64,000 nucleotides of DNA from Microvelia longipes (GCA_018340805.1 JACMZG010001870.1:15780651-15844650); one strand, 5' to 3'; counted from the first letter of the stretch, positions 23,850 through 35,700 are shown. The notes: a model not told the origin generated them from the letters alone. A program made the numbers and translations.

Positions 23850-24200
23850 ATATAATTGTGCGAGAGACATTTAGGAAATGTAACAAGCACAATGCAATGC
23901 TACAGCTGGGAAATGTTCCATCAATCAACATCCGTCATCAATGATGACTCGACATAATGTCATGTCCCACTCTGTTTCGTTACGTCTAACTCATCAGGGC
24001 GCAGACAGAGCCTGAACTCGCTCTGAACTTCAATTAAAATTCCTACAAATATAATGAGAAGTATTTACCAGAGACGTGATCTGCTTTCTTACTGCCATCA
24101 TGCTTGGCAAGCAAAACATACATAATTTATTACTACCGAGTTTTGCAAAATATTGTGTCACCTTTTCATGTTTCGCAAAACTCCGTAGTATCAAATTATT
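23850..24200. mobile_element. MITE family E, copy 1
   Basis: Contains GAGAGACATTTAGGAAATGT, CAATGCAATGCTAC and CCACTCTGTTTCGTTACGTC, shared with 61690-62095. The first two blocks are also shared with 50785-50965. At its right side TACTACCGAGTTTTGC (about 24132) is mirrored by GCAAAACTCCGTAGTA (about 24177-24192), a fold-back end. Non-coding; boundaries approximate. Confidence 0.55.
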
Positions 24201-24354
24201 AAAAAAATCATTTTTAATTCATTTGAAAAAATTAAATTCACGAAGTTTTTGGTAAATATTGTAAACCAAAGAAGCATAAAATTCCACAGATTTTGTCTGA
24301 ACAAAATAAATTATGTAAGTAGCAATTTTACACAAAAAATGTAAACTCTTAATT

Positions 24355-25246
<892 letters not shown>

Positions 25247-25425
25247 ATATACAGGGTGGAACATTTATGATGCACCAAAATTAAATCCAAAAAAGTAAGG
25301 GGAAAACGTGACCCTAAACGTTTGAAATGGTTTCTTCCCCCCAGTGAATTAATCTCTGAAAGTTCTAATTTACCATCAGTTCTTGGTCAGCATTTAATTG
25401 TAAATATAATGGTTTAGATTGGGGA
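25247..25425 (+). mobile_element. TACAGGGTG-ended element, left part (family F)
   Basis: Begins ATATACAGGGTGGAACA and shares ATTAAATCC, AGGGGAAAACGTG/AGAGGAAAACATGG and TTTACCATCAGTT/TTTACCATTATT with 54945-55090. The far end is missing: the sequence runs straight into the SINE, which may have inserted into it. Non-coding. Confidence 0.55.
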
Positions 25426-25427
25426 AT

Positions 25428-25905
25428 CCCCGTGGTGTAACGGTTAACACGTGCGCCTGTCACCTAGACAGTCAGGGTTCGATCCCCGTCGGGACCTCTA
25501 GGATTTTCATGCGAGGGATGGAAATCCTTTACGTGCCGTCCTTCAAAAGGGACGTTAAGCCGATGGTTCCGAGCCTGTGCGATGTCAGGTACTCGTAAAA
25601 GATCCCTAACCCCAAATGAACCTGGGTTCAGGCAAAATTTAGGACCTTTAATAGTAGTTTATATTAAATATATATGTTTCTGCCTTATGGTTTCGAGAGC
25701 AGGAAAGCCTGGTTTGCCAGTGGGGCACGTGTTGTTTCTAGTTAAAGGTATAAAAACTTAGAGTAGAATCACGGCTTTCTTTGTGGATAAGACGTAAAAC
25801 GCCTGCACTAGAACTCATAGGGAATTTGCAAAAAGAGCCCAACAACGCGGTCTACTTGCTAGATGGTCTATCACCTCTCCTTAATTACTATCACTATCAC
25901 TAATG
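25428..25905 (+). mobile_element. tRNA-derived SINE (tRNA-Asp-like head)
   Basis: The head has an A-box-like GTGGTGTAACGGTTAACACG, an anticodon-loop-like CCTGTCAC (GTC, as in tRNA-Asp) and a strong B-box GGTTCGATCCCCG. A body with GTGCCGTCCTTCAAAAGGG and GACGTTAAGCCGATGG follows, then AGATCCCTAACCCCAAATG, and an A/T/C tail with TACTATCACTATCACTA repeats. Acceptor and anticodon stems do not pair properly, so it is not a tRNA gene. The body resembles a conserved SINE core, but I cannot name the family. It lies directly before MITE B copy 3. Confidence 0.75.
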
Positions 25906-25912
25906 GTATATA

Positions 25913-26230
25913 CATAGAGTTATAAACTAGAGGAGGCATAGCCTACTTTAATACATTGAGAGGCCTGAAACATCTCTTTGGGGTTCTCAGGGGCTCTGTG
26001 TAACCTCATTAAACCTCCTCTAAGGGTAAAATAAGGTTATAACAAATCAATCGTTGTCAGCTTTTCCCGCAATTTATTGGGTTTTGTTTCCTATTATAAA
26101 CGTTGTATTATACATGTTAATGTATTTTTAATGTTTATTTCATCATATTAATACTCAAGGGAGTTCAGGTTACTTTTTTGATGTTTCAAAATTCAACCGA
26201 TAGGGCCCCTCTAGTAATAATATCTTTATG
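25913..26230 (+). mobile_element. MITE family B, copy 3
   Basis: About 318 bp, with CATAGAGTTATAAACTAGAG at the start and CTAGTAATAATATCTTTATG at the end as eroded TIRs. The interior has GAGGCCTGAAACATCTCTTT and GGCTCTGTGTAACCTCATT. It is more diverged in its termini than the tandem pair at 5612-6242. Confidence 0.75.
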
Positions 26231-27315
26231 GGTTTATATTTAATAGTAAAATGTCAAAAACACAAATAAAATATGGTACCAACAGAATTTGACAACACTC
26301 GAAGTCACCCTTACACATAACAAATACAGAGTTAATAGAGTAGAATTGACCTTATAATAAAAAAATAATTTTCTAAAATATAATCCAATAATCATTTTTA
26401 AGTTGTTAACTAAACAAAATCCAAAGAATAAAATCATTGATATTCTACGCGTATCTGTCAAATAACCATGAATTTAATTCACTCTTAAGTTATAGTTCTC
26501 ATTAATAACCTGTCAAAGAACTAGTTTTCAATCATAAGAACTGAATAAACCACTAACAAACCATTTAGTGACCTTCCAACGTATAATAAAAACCTTTAAT
26601 TAACCATGTCACCTAGATAGTGACAGAAAGTGAAAAAAAATATATAAAGGTGACACCTATGAAAAGTTTTTAATAACACGCTTGAACGGGTTCTGTGAAA
26701 TACAAAAAGTCATTAAATTTAATCAATAGTTTATATGAAAAACAAAATATAGCAATGAATATTCTGCAATAAGGTCGAATTATTTTACATATTTTTTGGA
26801 GTGTTAAAAATATGAAAGGTGTAAAAAAATGCAGATGTGATCATATAAATAATGTAAAGGGGGTTTTGTAACAAGTGTATATTTCTGTACGACCAACGAG
26901 TAATAAAATCATGATATTAGTTTTTCTAGTGTTGCGAAAAGAGTACGTAAAATCATAATGCAATATGTAACTATTTGATAAAATTAGATAGTCTGTAGTT
27001 GTTCAGGTATAGGGTGACGAAGGTTTAGTACTTGGATAACTGGGTTAAGAAACAGATTTCACAGTCAGACGCAACCCTCAATAATCTCTTAACAGGATGT
27101 AGAGCATTATGGATGACATCACAAGGGACTGCTCTGAGGATTTGCAGGATTGTCACTTTGTTAGGCTTAGAATTATTTGTGGGCTCAAGGACAATTTGGT
27201 TGGGTAGGCATGTCAAATCCTGATAAGTGTGACCTCAGCGGTCTGTGTCTTAGCGACCACTAAACTCTTGAGTGGTCAATGGCATGGTGTATAAAGGCTG
27301 CTTAGCATAAAATCA
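26231..27315. other. Spacer
   Basis: AT-rich to about 27000, then somewhat GC-richer up to the minisatellite. Two 63-codon frames on opposite strands overlap almost exactly at 27025-27223. Neither shows a recognisable domain. Confidence 0.5.
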
Positions 27316-28045
27316 CCTGAAGTGAAGTCCCTAGGGACGTGTTGTAATGACGATCTGTAAACCCTGGAGCGGTGTTCCTAGGGTCGAATGACGACTTGTA
27401 AACCCTGAAGTGGTGTTCCAGGGGTGGAATGACGACTCGTAAACCTGGAGTGGTGTTCCTGGGGTGGAATGACGACTCGTAAACCCTAAAGTCGTGTTCC
27501 TGGGGTGAAATGACGAATCGTTAACCCTGAAGTGGTGTTCATGGGGTGAAATGGCGACTCGTAAACCCTGAAGTGGTGTTGTTCCTGGGGTGGAATGACG
27601 ACTCGTTAACCCTGAAGTGGTGTTCCTGGAGTGGAATGATGACTCGTAAACTCTGAAGTAGTGTTCCTGGGGTGGAATGATGACTCGTAAACCTGGAGCG
27701 GTGTTCCTAGGGTGGAATGACGACTTGTAAACCCTGAAGTGGTGTTCCAGGGGTGGAATGACGAATCGTAAACCCTGAAGTGTGTTTCAGGGGTGGAATG
27801 GCGACTCGTAAACCTGATGTGGTGTTCAGGGGTGAAAAGGCGACTCGTAACCCTGAAGTGGCGTTCCTGGAGTGGAATGATGACTCGTAAACTCTGAAGT
27901 AGTGTTCCTGGGTAGAATGATGACGTAAACCCTGAAGTAGTGTTCCAGGGGGAATGACGACTCGTAAACCCTGAAGAGGTGTTCGTGAGATGGAATGATG
28001 ACTCGAAACCCCTAAAGCGATGTTCCTGGGGTGGAATAACAACCT
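27316..28045 (+). repeat. 41-bp minisatellite, about 18 copies
   Basis: The unit reads GTAAACCCTGAAGTGGTGTT then CCTGGGGTGGAATGACGACTC, with point and small-indel variants. The array is GC-rich in an AT-rich setting. The 111-codon minus-strand frame at 27707-28042 (repeating LQGLRVVIPP) exists only because indels keep frames open. Confidence 0.95.
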
Positions 28046-29045
28046 GGTTAAGCGTCTCTGTGAGATCCTATAACAGATGATCTATTGAGTGGAATACGTG
28101 CATTAACCCAGTAAACCTTAACTGTAGATAATTACAATATTGGATAACTTTACTAATTCATATACAAAGAATAAAGATGTAAAATGAAGAAATGACATTT
28201 CATAGCAATACTGCTAGCTGTGATAAAATTTACTAACATAAAAATATAAAAGTTACTAGCAATATGAATAAGGTATTCTTTATTCCAAATAATAAAGTCA
28301 AAAGGTTAAACTTAATTACTAAATCAAAAGAATTAGCAACGTTTAATTATTAAAATTCTAATAATACTTTTTGTATGTTTAAAAACCATAAAACATTAAA
28401 AATGACTTAAAACTATTAAGTCATGAAAATTTATCTTCCTTTGATTGCATAATTAAATTAATGAAAAAATTAAACTAAGAGAGGTCGAGGTTTTAATTAC
28501 TACAGATGAAATAAAAAGATTTGAAACACCAATAAAAGATAATTATTAATTAGTATTAGTTAAAGTATTAAGACTTCTTTAATAATTTTATAAAAAGTTA
28601 GTTTTCAAATGAACTTTGTTTTTAACCACTAAATAGATCACAACCCAATTTATTTAATCGTATTAAGTTTAATTGTAAAGAAATTTAATAATTCAAGCAA
28701 ATAAAAGATAAATTAAATTAGTAAAAAACTAACAGAATTTAATGCAACAATTACTGGTTTTTTATAGCAATAGTTTTGCTATAACCTTTTAAAAAGAAAG
28801 AAATGAAATAGAAGATTTTATATTCTTAAATTTTAAATGAAGTAAGAATAAAAAAAGACAAAAAAAATATTAATTTAAGATGATGCTTGCATAACTGTTT
28901 TCTCTAATTGCGTATTAAAATGATGCAATTCCATTACATCAGAAAGGTACCAAATGCCAAGTCTTCACAGTGTCAATGCCTTTTGCATTTTTACTTTGAC
29001 TTTACTAGGACTGTACTTATTGTACTTAAAAAAATATATTTTTAG
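28046..29045. other. AT-rich spacer
   Basis: No feature recognised. Confidence 0.6.
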
Positions 29046-29410
29046 ATATAGAATAGTTTGTTATGATAATATCAAAACCAACTACGTCTTTCCAATAATT
29101 TTAAACTTTATTAAGCAGAGCCGGCTTTTGGCGGTTATGCCATCTACAAAACCAACTACGCCTTTCCAATAATTTTAAACTTTATTATGCAGAGCCGGCT
29201 TTTGGCATTTATGCCATCTACAGTGAGATGGCATATTTAATTGATTAGTGCTATGGTGAGATTTTTAGTCTGATTCTATAAATTGAAAGATTTAAAATCT
29301 CACCACGGCACTATTAAGCAGAGCCGACAGCCGGCTCTGCTTAATGAAGTTTAAAATAAATGGAAACACGTTGTTAATGTTGATATTATTGTAGACAATT
29401 CTATTGCACT
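29046..29410. mobile_element. Fold-back element with nested hairpins
   Basis: The outer arms (about 29046-29126 and 29332-29410) are inverted copies: each carries AACTTTATTAAGCAGAGCCG or its mirror. The left inner end is duplicated in tandem (29092-29152 and 29160-29221). Inside, GTGCTATGGTGAGATTTT is mirrored at about 29295-29312, and 29313-29345 is a perfect hairpin with 14-bp arms around ACAGC. Two short frames on opposite strands encode similar peptides only because they lie in the inverted arms. Confidence 0.7.
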
Positions 29411-29549
29411 TACTGAAGTTATAATTACTTATAAATTTACAATAAAAAATTTCACTAAAATTAATTGTACCGTTAAGATAACTAGAGTTTAAAAATGGCA
29501 ATAAAGTATATATATGTATACACTGAGTTTAATATACTTAGGCTGTGTG

Positions 29550-29690
29550 ATATAATGTCTATGTTTAGCCCTTCTTACGTGGCTATATAATCCTATATCT
29601 ATGTTTAGACCTTTTTACTTTTAATAGGATCTTATGTCTATGTTTAGCCCTTTATATGTAGCTATGTGATCCTATTAATACCATTCGATC
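29550..29690 (+). repeat. Short tandem repeat of about 50-60 bp units
   Basis: Three units contain ATGTCTATGTTTAGCCC or ATATCTATGTTTAGACC followed by GGCTATRTRATCCTAT-like sequence. Confidence 0.7.
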
Positions 29691-30592
29691 CATAAAGCCT
29701 CGTTTACCAGTGATATTAAACTATGTAATAAGTTATATACGACTTGTAATGTACCTTTGTAGAAATATCAAATATTTTTACATGTGTCTAGTTAAATACT
29801 AAAAATTATTGTTGTTTAGTACAGAGTCAACTGTCAATTACAGAGCTGAGAAAGTAATATTATATTTAAAGTATAAAATTATTTATACGTCAGAATAATT
29901 AATCTAAATGTTCTATCCAAGGTATAATATACTTTTTGTAGTATATATAGTCTTTACTATAAACAATAAAACAGCAAAAAGATATTATCTTAAATTTTGT
30001 TTAGTAGTTAGCAAAAGAAGTTTAGAATAGGGCATCAGAATAATCTTGACATTTTTTATTGGTAAAATTTGAATAAGGAAGTCATAAGGATTTAATATTT
30101 AACAAAATTTTAAAATATTTCTATTCCAAACCACACAATAATAACCATTATTAAAATTAAATCACAATATTTTATCTTAAAATTGTTGTATTTGTCAGAC
30201 AAAATTATTAAACCTTTAAATTTTTCTCCTCGGCAGGAAAATGGTATTTTATTGAAATATCTTAAGAGTGATGATTTAAAAAATGTATTTTTGCAAAAAG
30301 TATAATTTATTGCAAGAAAAAATTTTTATTTCAGGGACAATTCGAAGATTTAAACAAATTGAACAAGATATAGAGAATTGTTTAAAGCTATTATCATTAT
30401 ATGAAGAACCATCAATATTTCTAGTAACTATTGGGGGACTTATTTTTATCATGTTTTGAATTAATTTTTATTTGTGTCACTTCTATTAATTTATTTCTAC
30501 ACAAGGGCGTATGATAAAAAGATATACAAGTCAACTTTAAACTTAATATTAGATAATAAAGTAATGCAAAGAAATTGAATATAAGTTGTTTT
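29691..30592. other. AT-rich spacer
   Basis: No feature recognised. Confidence 0.5.
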
Positions 30593-31180
30593 TATACAGA
30601 GTGTCTTTAAATGGACAATAATACGTGTACTAAAATACTGCAAGTTTTGAAAAAAGAACGAAGAGTAAAGTAGGCTTGATTTTGACTTTCCGAAAAAAAA
30701 GTTTTCTTCACATAATTGTTTAATTGTCCCCCTGAGACAATTTTTCCGTAAAAATAATAAAATATTTTGTTTTAAATTTACCCCCGCCCGCCACTTCCAA
30801 ATTCGGATATTTTAAAAGTTGTTCAATCTGGATAAATGATAAAGGCGCGTTAAAGGTCTTGACTAGTGGAACAAAAATGGTAGTACTGCAAACTTCGATT
30901 TCAGTACCACTAACAGATATTTCAATATAATGGGAAAAAGTAAGAAAAGTGGATTGTATTTTTTTATGGAAAAATTGTCTCAGGTGAAAATTAAACAATT
31001 TTATGAAGAATACTTTTTTCGAAAAGTCAAGATTAAGCCTTATATACTCTTTGTTCATTGGTCGAAAAATACAGGTTTTGAGTCTAAAAATATTATAAAT
31101 CTTAGTTTGAAATAATAGGAGCTTTTATCAAAAATGGCTTTTTTTCGTATAGTTAAGTCCATCCGGGGACACCCTGTATA
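30593..31180. mobile_element. 588-bp MITE with TATACAGRGTGTC termini
   Basis: The left end TATACAGAGTGTC is mirrored on the right by GGGACACCCTGTATA. Further in, about 90 bp is inverted with few changes (GAGACAATTTTTCC at about 30735 and its mirror at about 30970). The two 60-110-codon frames inside lie in these arms and are complementary shadows. ACAGGGTGTCC-type ends are common on non-autonomous elements of arthropods and other invertebrates. The family is not named. Confidence 0.75.
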
Positions 31181-31751
31181 TGACTGTATGCGTACTAAAT
31201 TTAAAATTCTTAACATTTTTCCGTGATTTTCCTAAAACAGATAATTCAGGTGAAATCTCGTTTTTGGATTTAGTCACAAACACAATCATTTTCCTACGTT
31301 ACAAATATGAAAAAGTAATAAGGGATCGGAGGTCAGGAAACATTTACGACTCCGCTGATTTTCCCAGTAAAAGCGGATGAACCAAATTGCGAAGATTAGC
31401 AATCAAATTAATTAATAATAATAAACATAAATCATGATATAATTTAAATTACATCATAATATAAATTACATCATAATTTGTAAATCTTAAACAAAATTAA
31501 TGCGTATATAAGGACATAAAGAATTGAATTATTACACTTATTATGAAATGTTTAAGGGCCTACTAATTACATTTAACTCGTAATCTTGGTATTTATGTTA
31601 AAATAATGTAAGCTTTACTGTATATCAGACTTAACGATATGGAGGTGACTTTTACGATGTATTAAAGCGACAGAGCACTAAGGTCTCGCACAGTAAATCA
31701 AATGAAGCAATTATTTTATACACCTTTCCTTTCAAAGAGAAGCTGTATATA
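31181..31751. other. Spacer with a superfamily tail fragment
   Basis: About 31220-31330 reads AAAACAGATAATTCAGGTGA and ATCTCGTTTTTGGATT, the tail of the CA-tract superfamily type (compare 51615-51660). The head is absent. The rest is AT-rich. Confidence 0.5.
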
Positions 31752-32064
31752 TAAGCTGTTTCAAAAGAAAAATTATAAAATATATTAAGTAAGGAACATA
31801 ATATAAAATCATAAATCCACTGAAGTGTTGAGTAAATTATTATATATAAACAAAAAATGTGCATTTAGTGGAGCGACTTTTGTTTACATTTAATAAATAC
31901 ATAAATGAAAACAACGATATGAGCTGAATCAAAAGACAAATTATAAGCTGTATTAAGTAAGAAACATAATATTACACGCTGAACTGTGAAGTATATAATT
32001 AAATGTAAACAATAGACTCTCCACTAAATGTACATCTAGTGGAGAAATGTTGTTTATATTGAAG
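31752..32064 (+). repeat. About 100-bp direct duplication
   Basis: About 31752-31855 and 31920-32064 share AAGCTGT/GAGCTGA, TCAAAAGA, TATTAAGTAAG and AACATAATAT, and both end in sequence with TTTAGTGGAG or its mirror CTCCACTAAATG. The second copy holds a small hairpin at 32019-32044 (CTCCACTA / TAGTGGAG). Probably an eroded tandem or fold-back element. Confidence 0.55.
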
Positions 32065-32454
32065 CAACATATTATACCTAAAAATTCAAGACCTACAAAA
32101 AGAAGATTTAAGCCGCGCACAAGTTCAAGCTTTTGCAGCTTAAAAAAAATTCTATCCAGTAATAAGTTAGAGAGTTGCTCTAATAATAAAATTAATGTAA
32201 ATAACTATAATACTAATTTATATTAATTTGCATGTTTTTGTCAGCTATAAATAAGCGTATTTTACTATTTATTTCATTTATTCTTATTAAGATATTTAGA
32301 ATTTATAAAGATGGTTCAACAGGAAATAATTAGCCTGATTGTTTTGCCTACAAAAAAAGTTTAATTTCAAGTTGATTTTATAAGGGTATACAACTGTTAA
32401 GAGGAAAAAACAACTTGACATTAGGTGTAACATTTTTATTTTCCATAATATTGA
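32065..32454. other. AT-rich spacer
   Basis: 32180-32260 resembles 7040-7140 (TATTAATTTGCATGTTTTT and TATAAATAARCGTATTT), a further small dispersed repeat. Confidence 0.45.
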
Positions 32455-32985
32455 GGTTTCATTTTTACTATCCTTATTTATATCGTAGGACTACAGAAAA
32501 GTATTGTTTTGCAAAAAAATCCGAAACCGGGATATCAGATTTATAATATGCGTTTCAGGTGTTTTAAAGACCCCTTGAGTAGTTTTCACAAAGTTATCTG
32601 TCTGTATATGTGTATGTCTGTTATCACTATAGCTCCCAGTGTATTTATGCTAGAGAGTTAAAACTTTATCTAAAAATTACTCTATAAGCGTAGTTGCCCT
32701 ATCCAAAAAAGAATTGTTTATGATGTCATTAGCCCGCATTAAAGACTCAGCAAAGGTTTTCAAAAAATCATAAAACGTGGAAAAATGTTGGGACCTATTT
32801 GATATTTGCCACACAAGTAGCATTTATAAAACTAAAATGTGTGCCAAGTTTCAGCTCATTATCAGCATTAGTTAATTTTTATCAAATGACTTGTAAACGT
32901 TTATTAAAAAATTGAACAAAATCTGAAAATGATCTAATTGAGTTAAAATTTGCCAAATCAAATACTTAATTTTTTAGCACGTGTA
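32455..32985 (-). repeat. CRE superfamily member, reverse, no GC head
   Basis: In window orientation it runs tail to head: CCGAAACCGGGATATCAG, CAGGTGTTTTAAAGACC, TCTGTCTGTATATGTG, GATGTCATTAGCCCGC (CRE decayed), then GTGCCAAGTTTCAGCTCATTATCAGCATTAG. Collinear with 34188-34620. The GC-hairpin head has been lost. Confidence 0.65.
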
Positions 32986-33529
32986 GAAAGTCTTTAAGGA
33001 CTCTAAAATATAGGGTAATACAAAAACCATAATGTCATTACACCCGTATGTGTAAACACTATTAAAAAAAACATTAAAACATAATACACACTAAGCAATA
33101 CATTTTTAAAATACTATTATACTTTTTAAATTAGATTTAATAAAGCTGCTTAAAAATAAGTATTAAACTGATTGAAAAAAAACAAATTAATAGAGAAAAC
33201 AAAGAGCCTTGCCTCACACTAAGGCAACATATAACATAAAACCATTACACGAAGCACCGGTAAATTGAAAATGCTTCTAAAACACTTTGAAGAAGCGTAA
33301 AATCAAGTTAAGAGCTTCCTCTTTTGTTCGTCAAAACACGTTCTAAGTATTTTCTTAAGAGTGTTTATACTAGATTTTAAAATTTTATTTAATTGAGCAA
33401 ACAAATTGAAATAAAATAAATTTATATGAAAATTTAGAGATTAGGAGTTTAAAAGTAAAAATGATTTGTCTTTACATTCCCATTTAATGAGGAGGAAGTG
33501 TTGCATTGTGAAACAATAATAATTATTTA
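32986..33529. other. AT-rich spacer
   Basis: No feature recognised. Confidence 0.45.
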
Positions 33530-33640
33530 TGCCATAAGGCTGAGAAGAGTGTCTTTATGTCACGGCAATTAGATTTACCGACGAGCTAAGCGAGTCGGGA
33601 AAAATTGCGAAGACATAAAGACATTCTCAGCCGGATGGCA
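33530..33640. mobile_element. 111-bp fold-back element
   Basis: TGCCATAAGGCTGAGAAGAG at the left is mirrored by ATTCTCAGCCGGATGGCA at the right, and GTCTTTATGTC by GACATAAAGAC. The loop holds CCGACGAGCTAAGCGAGTCGG-type sequence (33579-33599), a hairpin like those in the superfamily heads. Confidence 0.7.
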
Positions 33641-33648
33641 TACACTAT

Positions 33649-34108
33649 TTTTTTTGAGGTAGCACTCATTAAATAAACTGCGCTATATACTTAATTGAAA
33701 AAAATACAAACGTCCAATTAACTCTATATTATCGTAGTCATTAAATTCATCCATAGCTTCACACTTTTACTCAAAAATGTAAAAGCTTTACAAATAAACA
33801 CACAAAAATTGACAATTAGAACACCTTTTAAAAACGAAAAAAATTATTCTACGAACAAAAACAGAAACAAAATAAACGATTTTATAGAAACCTCATGAAG
33901 GTTTTACACAGATTGTTTTTTTGAACACGCTACATTACAGTAATGGCGGCAACATATGAATTACTTTTACGTCCTAGGAGTTTTTTTACATTCATTATTG
34001 TCCTCGGAGGTGAAAAGTACTAAATAACCTCCTATAACAATAATGATTGGCTTCTCATCCTAAAAACGGTCCAATAAAGTGCTCAATTACGTACTACCTC
34101 AAAAAAAA
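33649..34108. mobile_element. MITE-like element with TTTTTTTTGAGGTAG ends
   Basis: The left end TTTTTTTTGAGGTAGCAC is mirrored by the right end GTACTACCTCAAAAAAAA, followed inward by ACTCATTAA and its mirror GTGCTCAATTA. About 460 bp, non-coding, adjoining the 111-bp fold-back element. Confidence 0.6.
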
Positions 34109-34187
34109 CATTTTTTTATTAATCCATTGTCCCATTATTAGTATCTATAAATGTTAATTGATTTATTGAAAAAAATACATTTTTTGA

Positions 34188-35010
34188 CTTTTTTTACTAT
34201 TCCTTATTTATACCATAGATATATAGGAAAAGTATTGTGTTAGCAACAAATTCGAAACCGGGATGAAACCAGAATTATCCGTTTCAGGCGATTTTAAAGC
34301 CTTTTGAGTGGTATGCTCAATGTTTTCTGTCTGTATGTGTGTTTGTGTGTCTGCTATCATCGTAGTTCCTAGCGTATTTTAGCTAAAGTGTTGAAACTTT
34401 GTAGAAAAATCAATCTACTGCTGTAATTGTATTATTTGGAAAATATTTTTTGTGACGTCATTAGCCCGCAATAATGACACAGCAAAAATTTCGAAAAAAG
34501 ATAAAACTCAGAAAAATAATGCGATCTAATTGAAATTTAGCTCGCATGTAGCCATGTATAAGACTAACTTATGTGCCAAATTTCATCTCATTATCAGCAT
34601 CAGTTCAATTTTTATCGAATGACTTGTGTATGTTTTCTAAAACATTGTGAAAAATCGGAAAATAATTCAATTAAGTTGTAACTTAGTACAAGTGTAAACC
34701 TTTACTTAATAAATAAGTAAACATAGTTTGGGTTCAATACGACAAGTATATTCATGATTCTTGTTGGATCATAAAAGCTAAGCAACATTGAGCGTGGACA
34801 GTGCTGTACGGTTGACCATTGAGAATGAAACGGATGCATTTACTATCTGAGGACGAGCGAAGCGAGTCCGAGGACATGCTGCAGTATAAACTAGGCAAAT
34901 TGTGTATTCTGAGCATGAGCAACGCGAGTCCGAAGCAGGGGAAATGAGAGTATCAAATCCGATGTAATGAGGAAAAGTTCCGAGGGACCCCGTACCCGAT
35001 TTTTTTAAAA
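34188..35010 (-). repeat. GC-hairpin / CRE superfamily member, full length, reverse
   Basis: Read on the minus strand it has the full order. The head has several hairpins (window 34846-34945, GAGGACGAGCGAAGCGAGTC). Next is TGATAATGAGATGAAATTTGGC, then the CRE TGACGTCA (34453-34460), a short CA-type tract (TGTGTGTTTGTGTG in window orientation) and the tail TGAAACGGATAATTC and CCCGGTTTCGAA. The 121-codon minus-strand frame at 34778-35143 crosses the head and is not credible as a gene. Confidence 0.7.
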
Positions 35011-35519
35011 ATATTTCATTGATTTTTAGTCTTTCAGATAAAGATATATTAATCGACTGTTTTTGGTGAAGACAATACTCTTCGTTATACCTACGTAGGT
35101 GAGGAAAATTAAAAATCTTTAAATAACATATAAAATTTTTCAATTATCTAATTTAAATCGTTTTATTATGTTAATGATAAAATTAAACATTTAAAGTAAG
35201 TTTGATTAAACGCTCCGAAATAAAAAATGAGGAAATTAAATTAAATTTATGGAAAAGCATTCTATTAATAGCTTAGGAAAATGCGATAGAAATAAATATG
35301 AATTTAGTTAATTCAAAATATTTATAAAGCTTTTATAATTATTAAACGCAAATACGGATAATAATATAAAATTACTCAAAATTCATTATTAAAAGGATAC
35401 ATTTACTAATTAAAATTAATTTAAAATATAAATATATTAATATTAATAGAATGGGTATATGTTCTGAGTCCCCAAATGAAATGAAATGTGGTATGCAGAC
35501 TCTGGTTATAATGATCAAG
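35011..35519. other. AT-rich spacer
   Basis: No feature recognised. Confidence 0.4.
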
Positions 35520-35535
35520 AATATATACATATATA

Positions 35536-35585
<50 letters not shown>

Positions 35586-35700
35586 CACAAAAAATATTTA
35601 TTTATTCTTGATCTGTATGTAAAAATTACCTCCTCTTAATCCCTCATCCATAACCCCAATCTCATAAGCTCATTTTTTTAAAAAATCCCTCTAAAAACAA
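35520..35700 (+). repeat. (TA)n microsatellite with superfamily tail
   Basis: About 60 bp of TA (35520-35583), then a tail with ATAACCCCAATCTCATAAGC and TCATTTTTTT, matching the tail at 7768-7795. The head side is not recognisable. Confidence 0.7.

Noticed and set aside
25428..25500. Functional tRNA-Asp gene
   Set aside because: The acceptor and anticodon stems do not pair and the sequence continues into a SINE body.
27025..27223. Pair of antisense 63-codon genes
   Set aside because: Two nearly coincident frames on opposite strands without domains are expected by chance in a locally GC-richer patch.
27707..28042. 111-codon repeat protein on the minus strand
   Set aside because: It is encoded by the 41-bp minisatellite; indels between units happen to keep it open.
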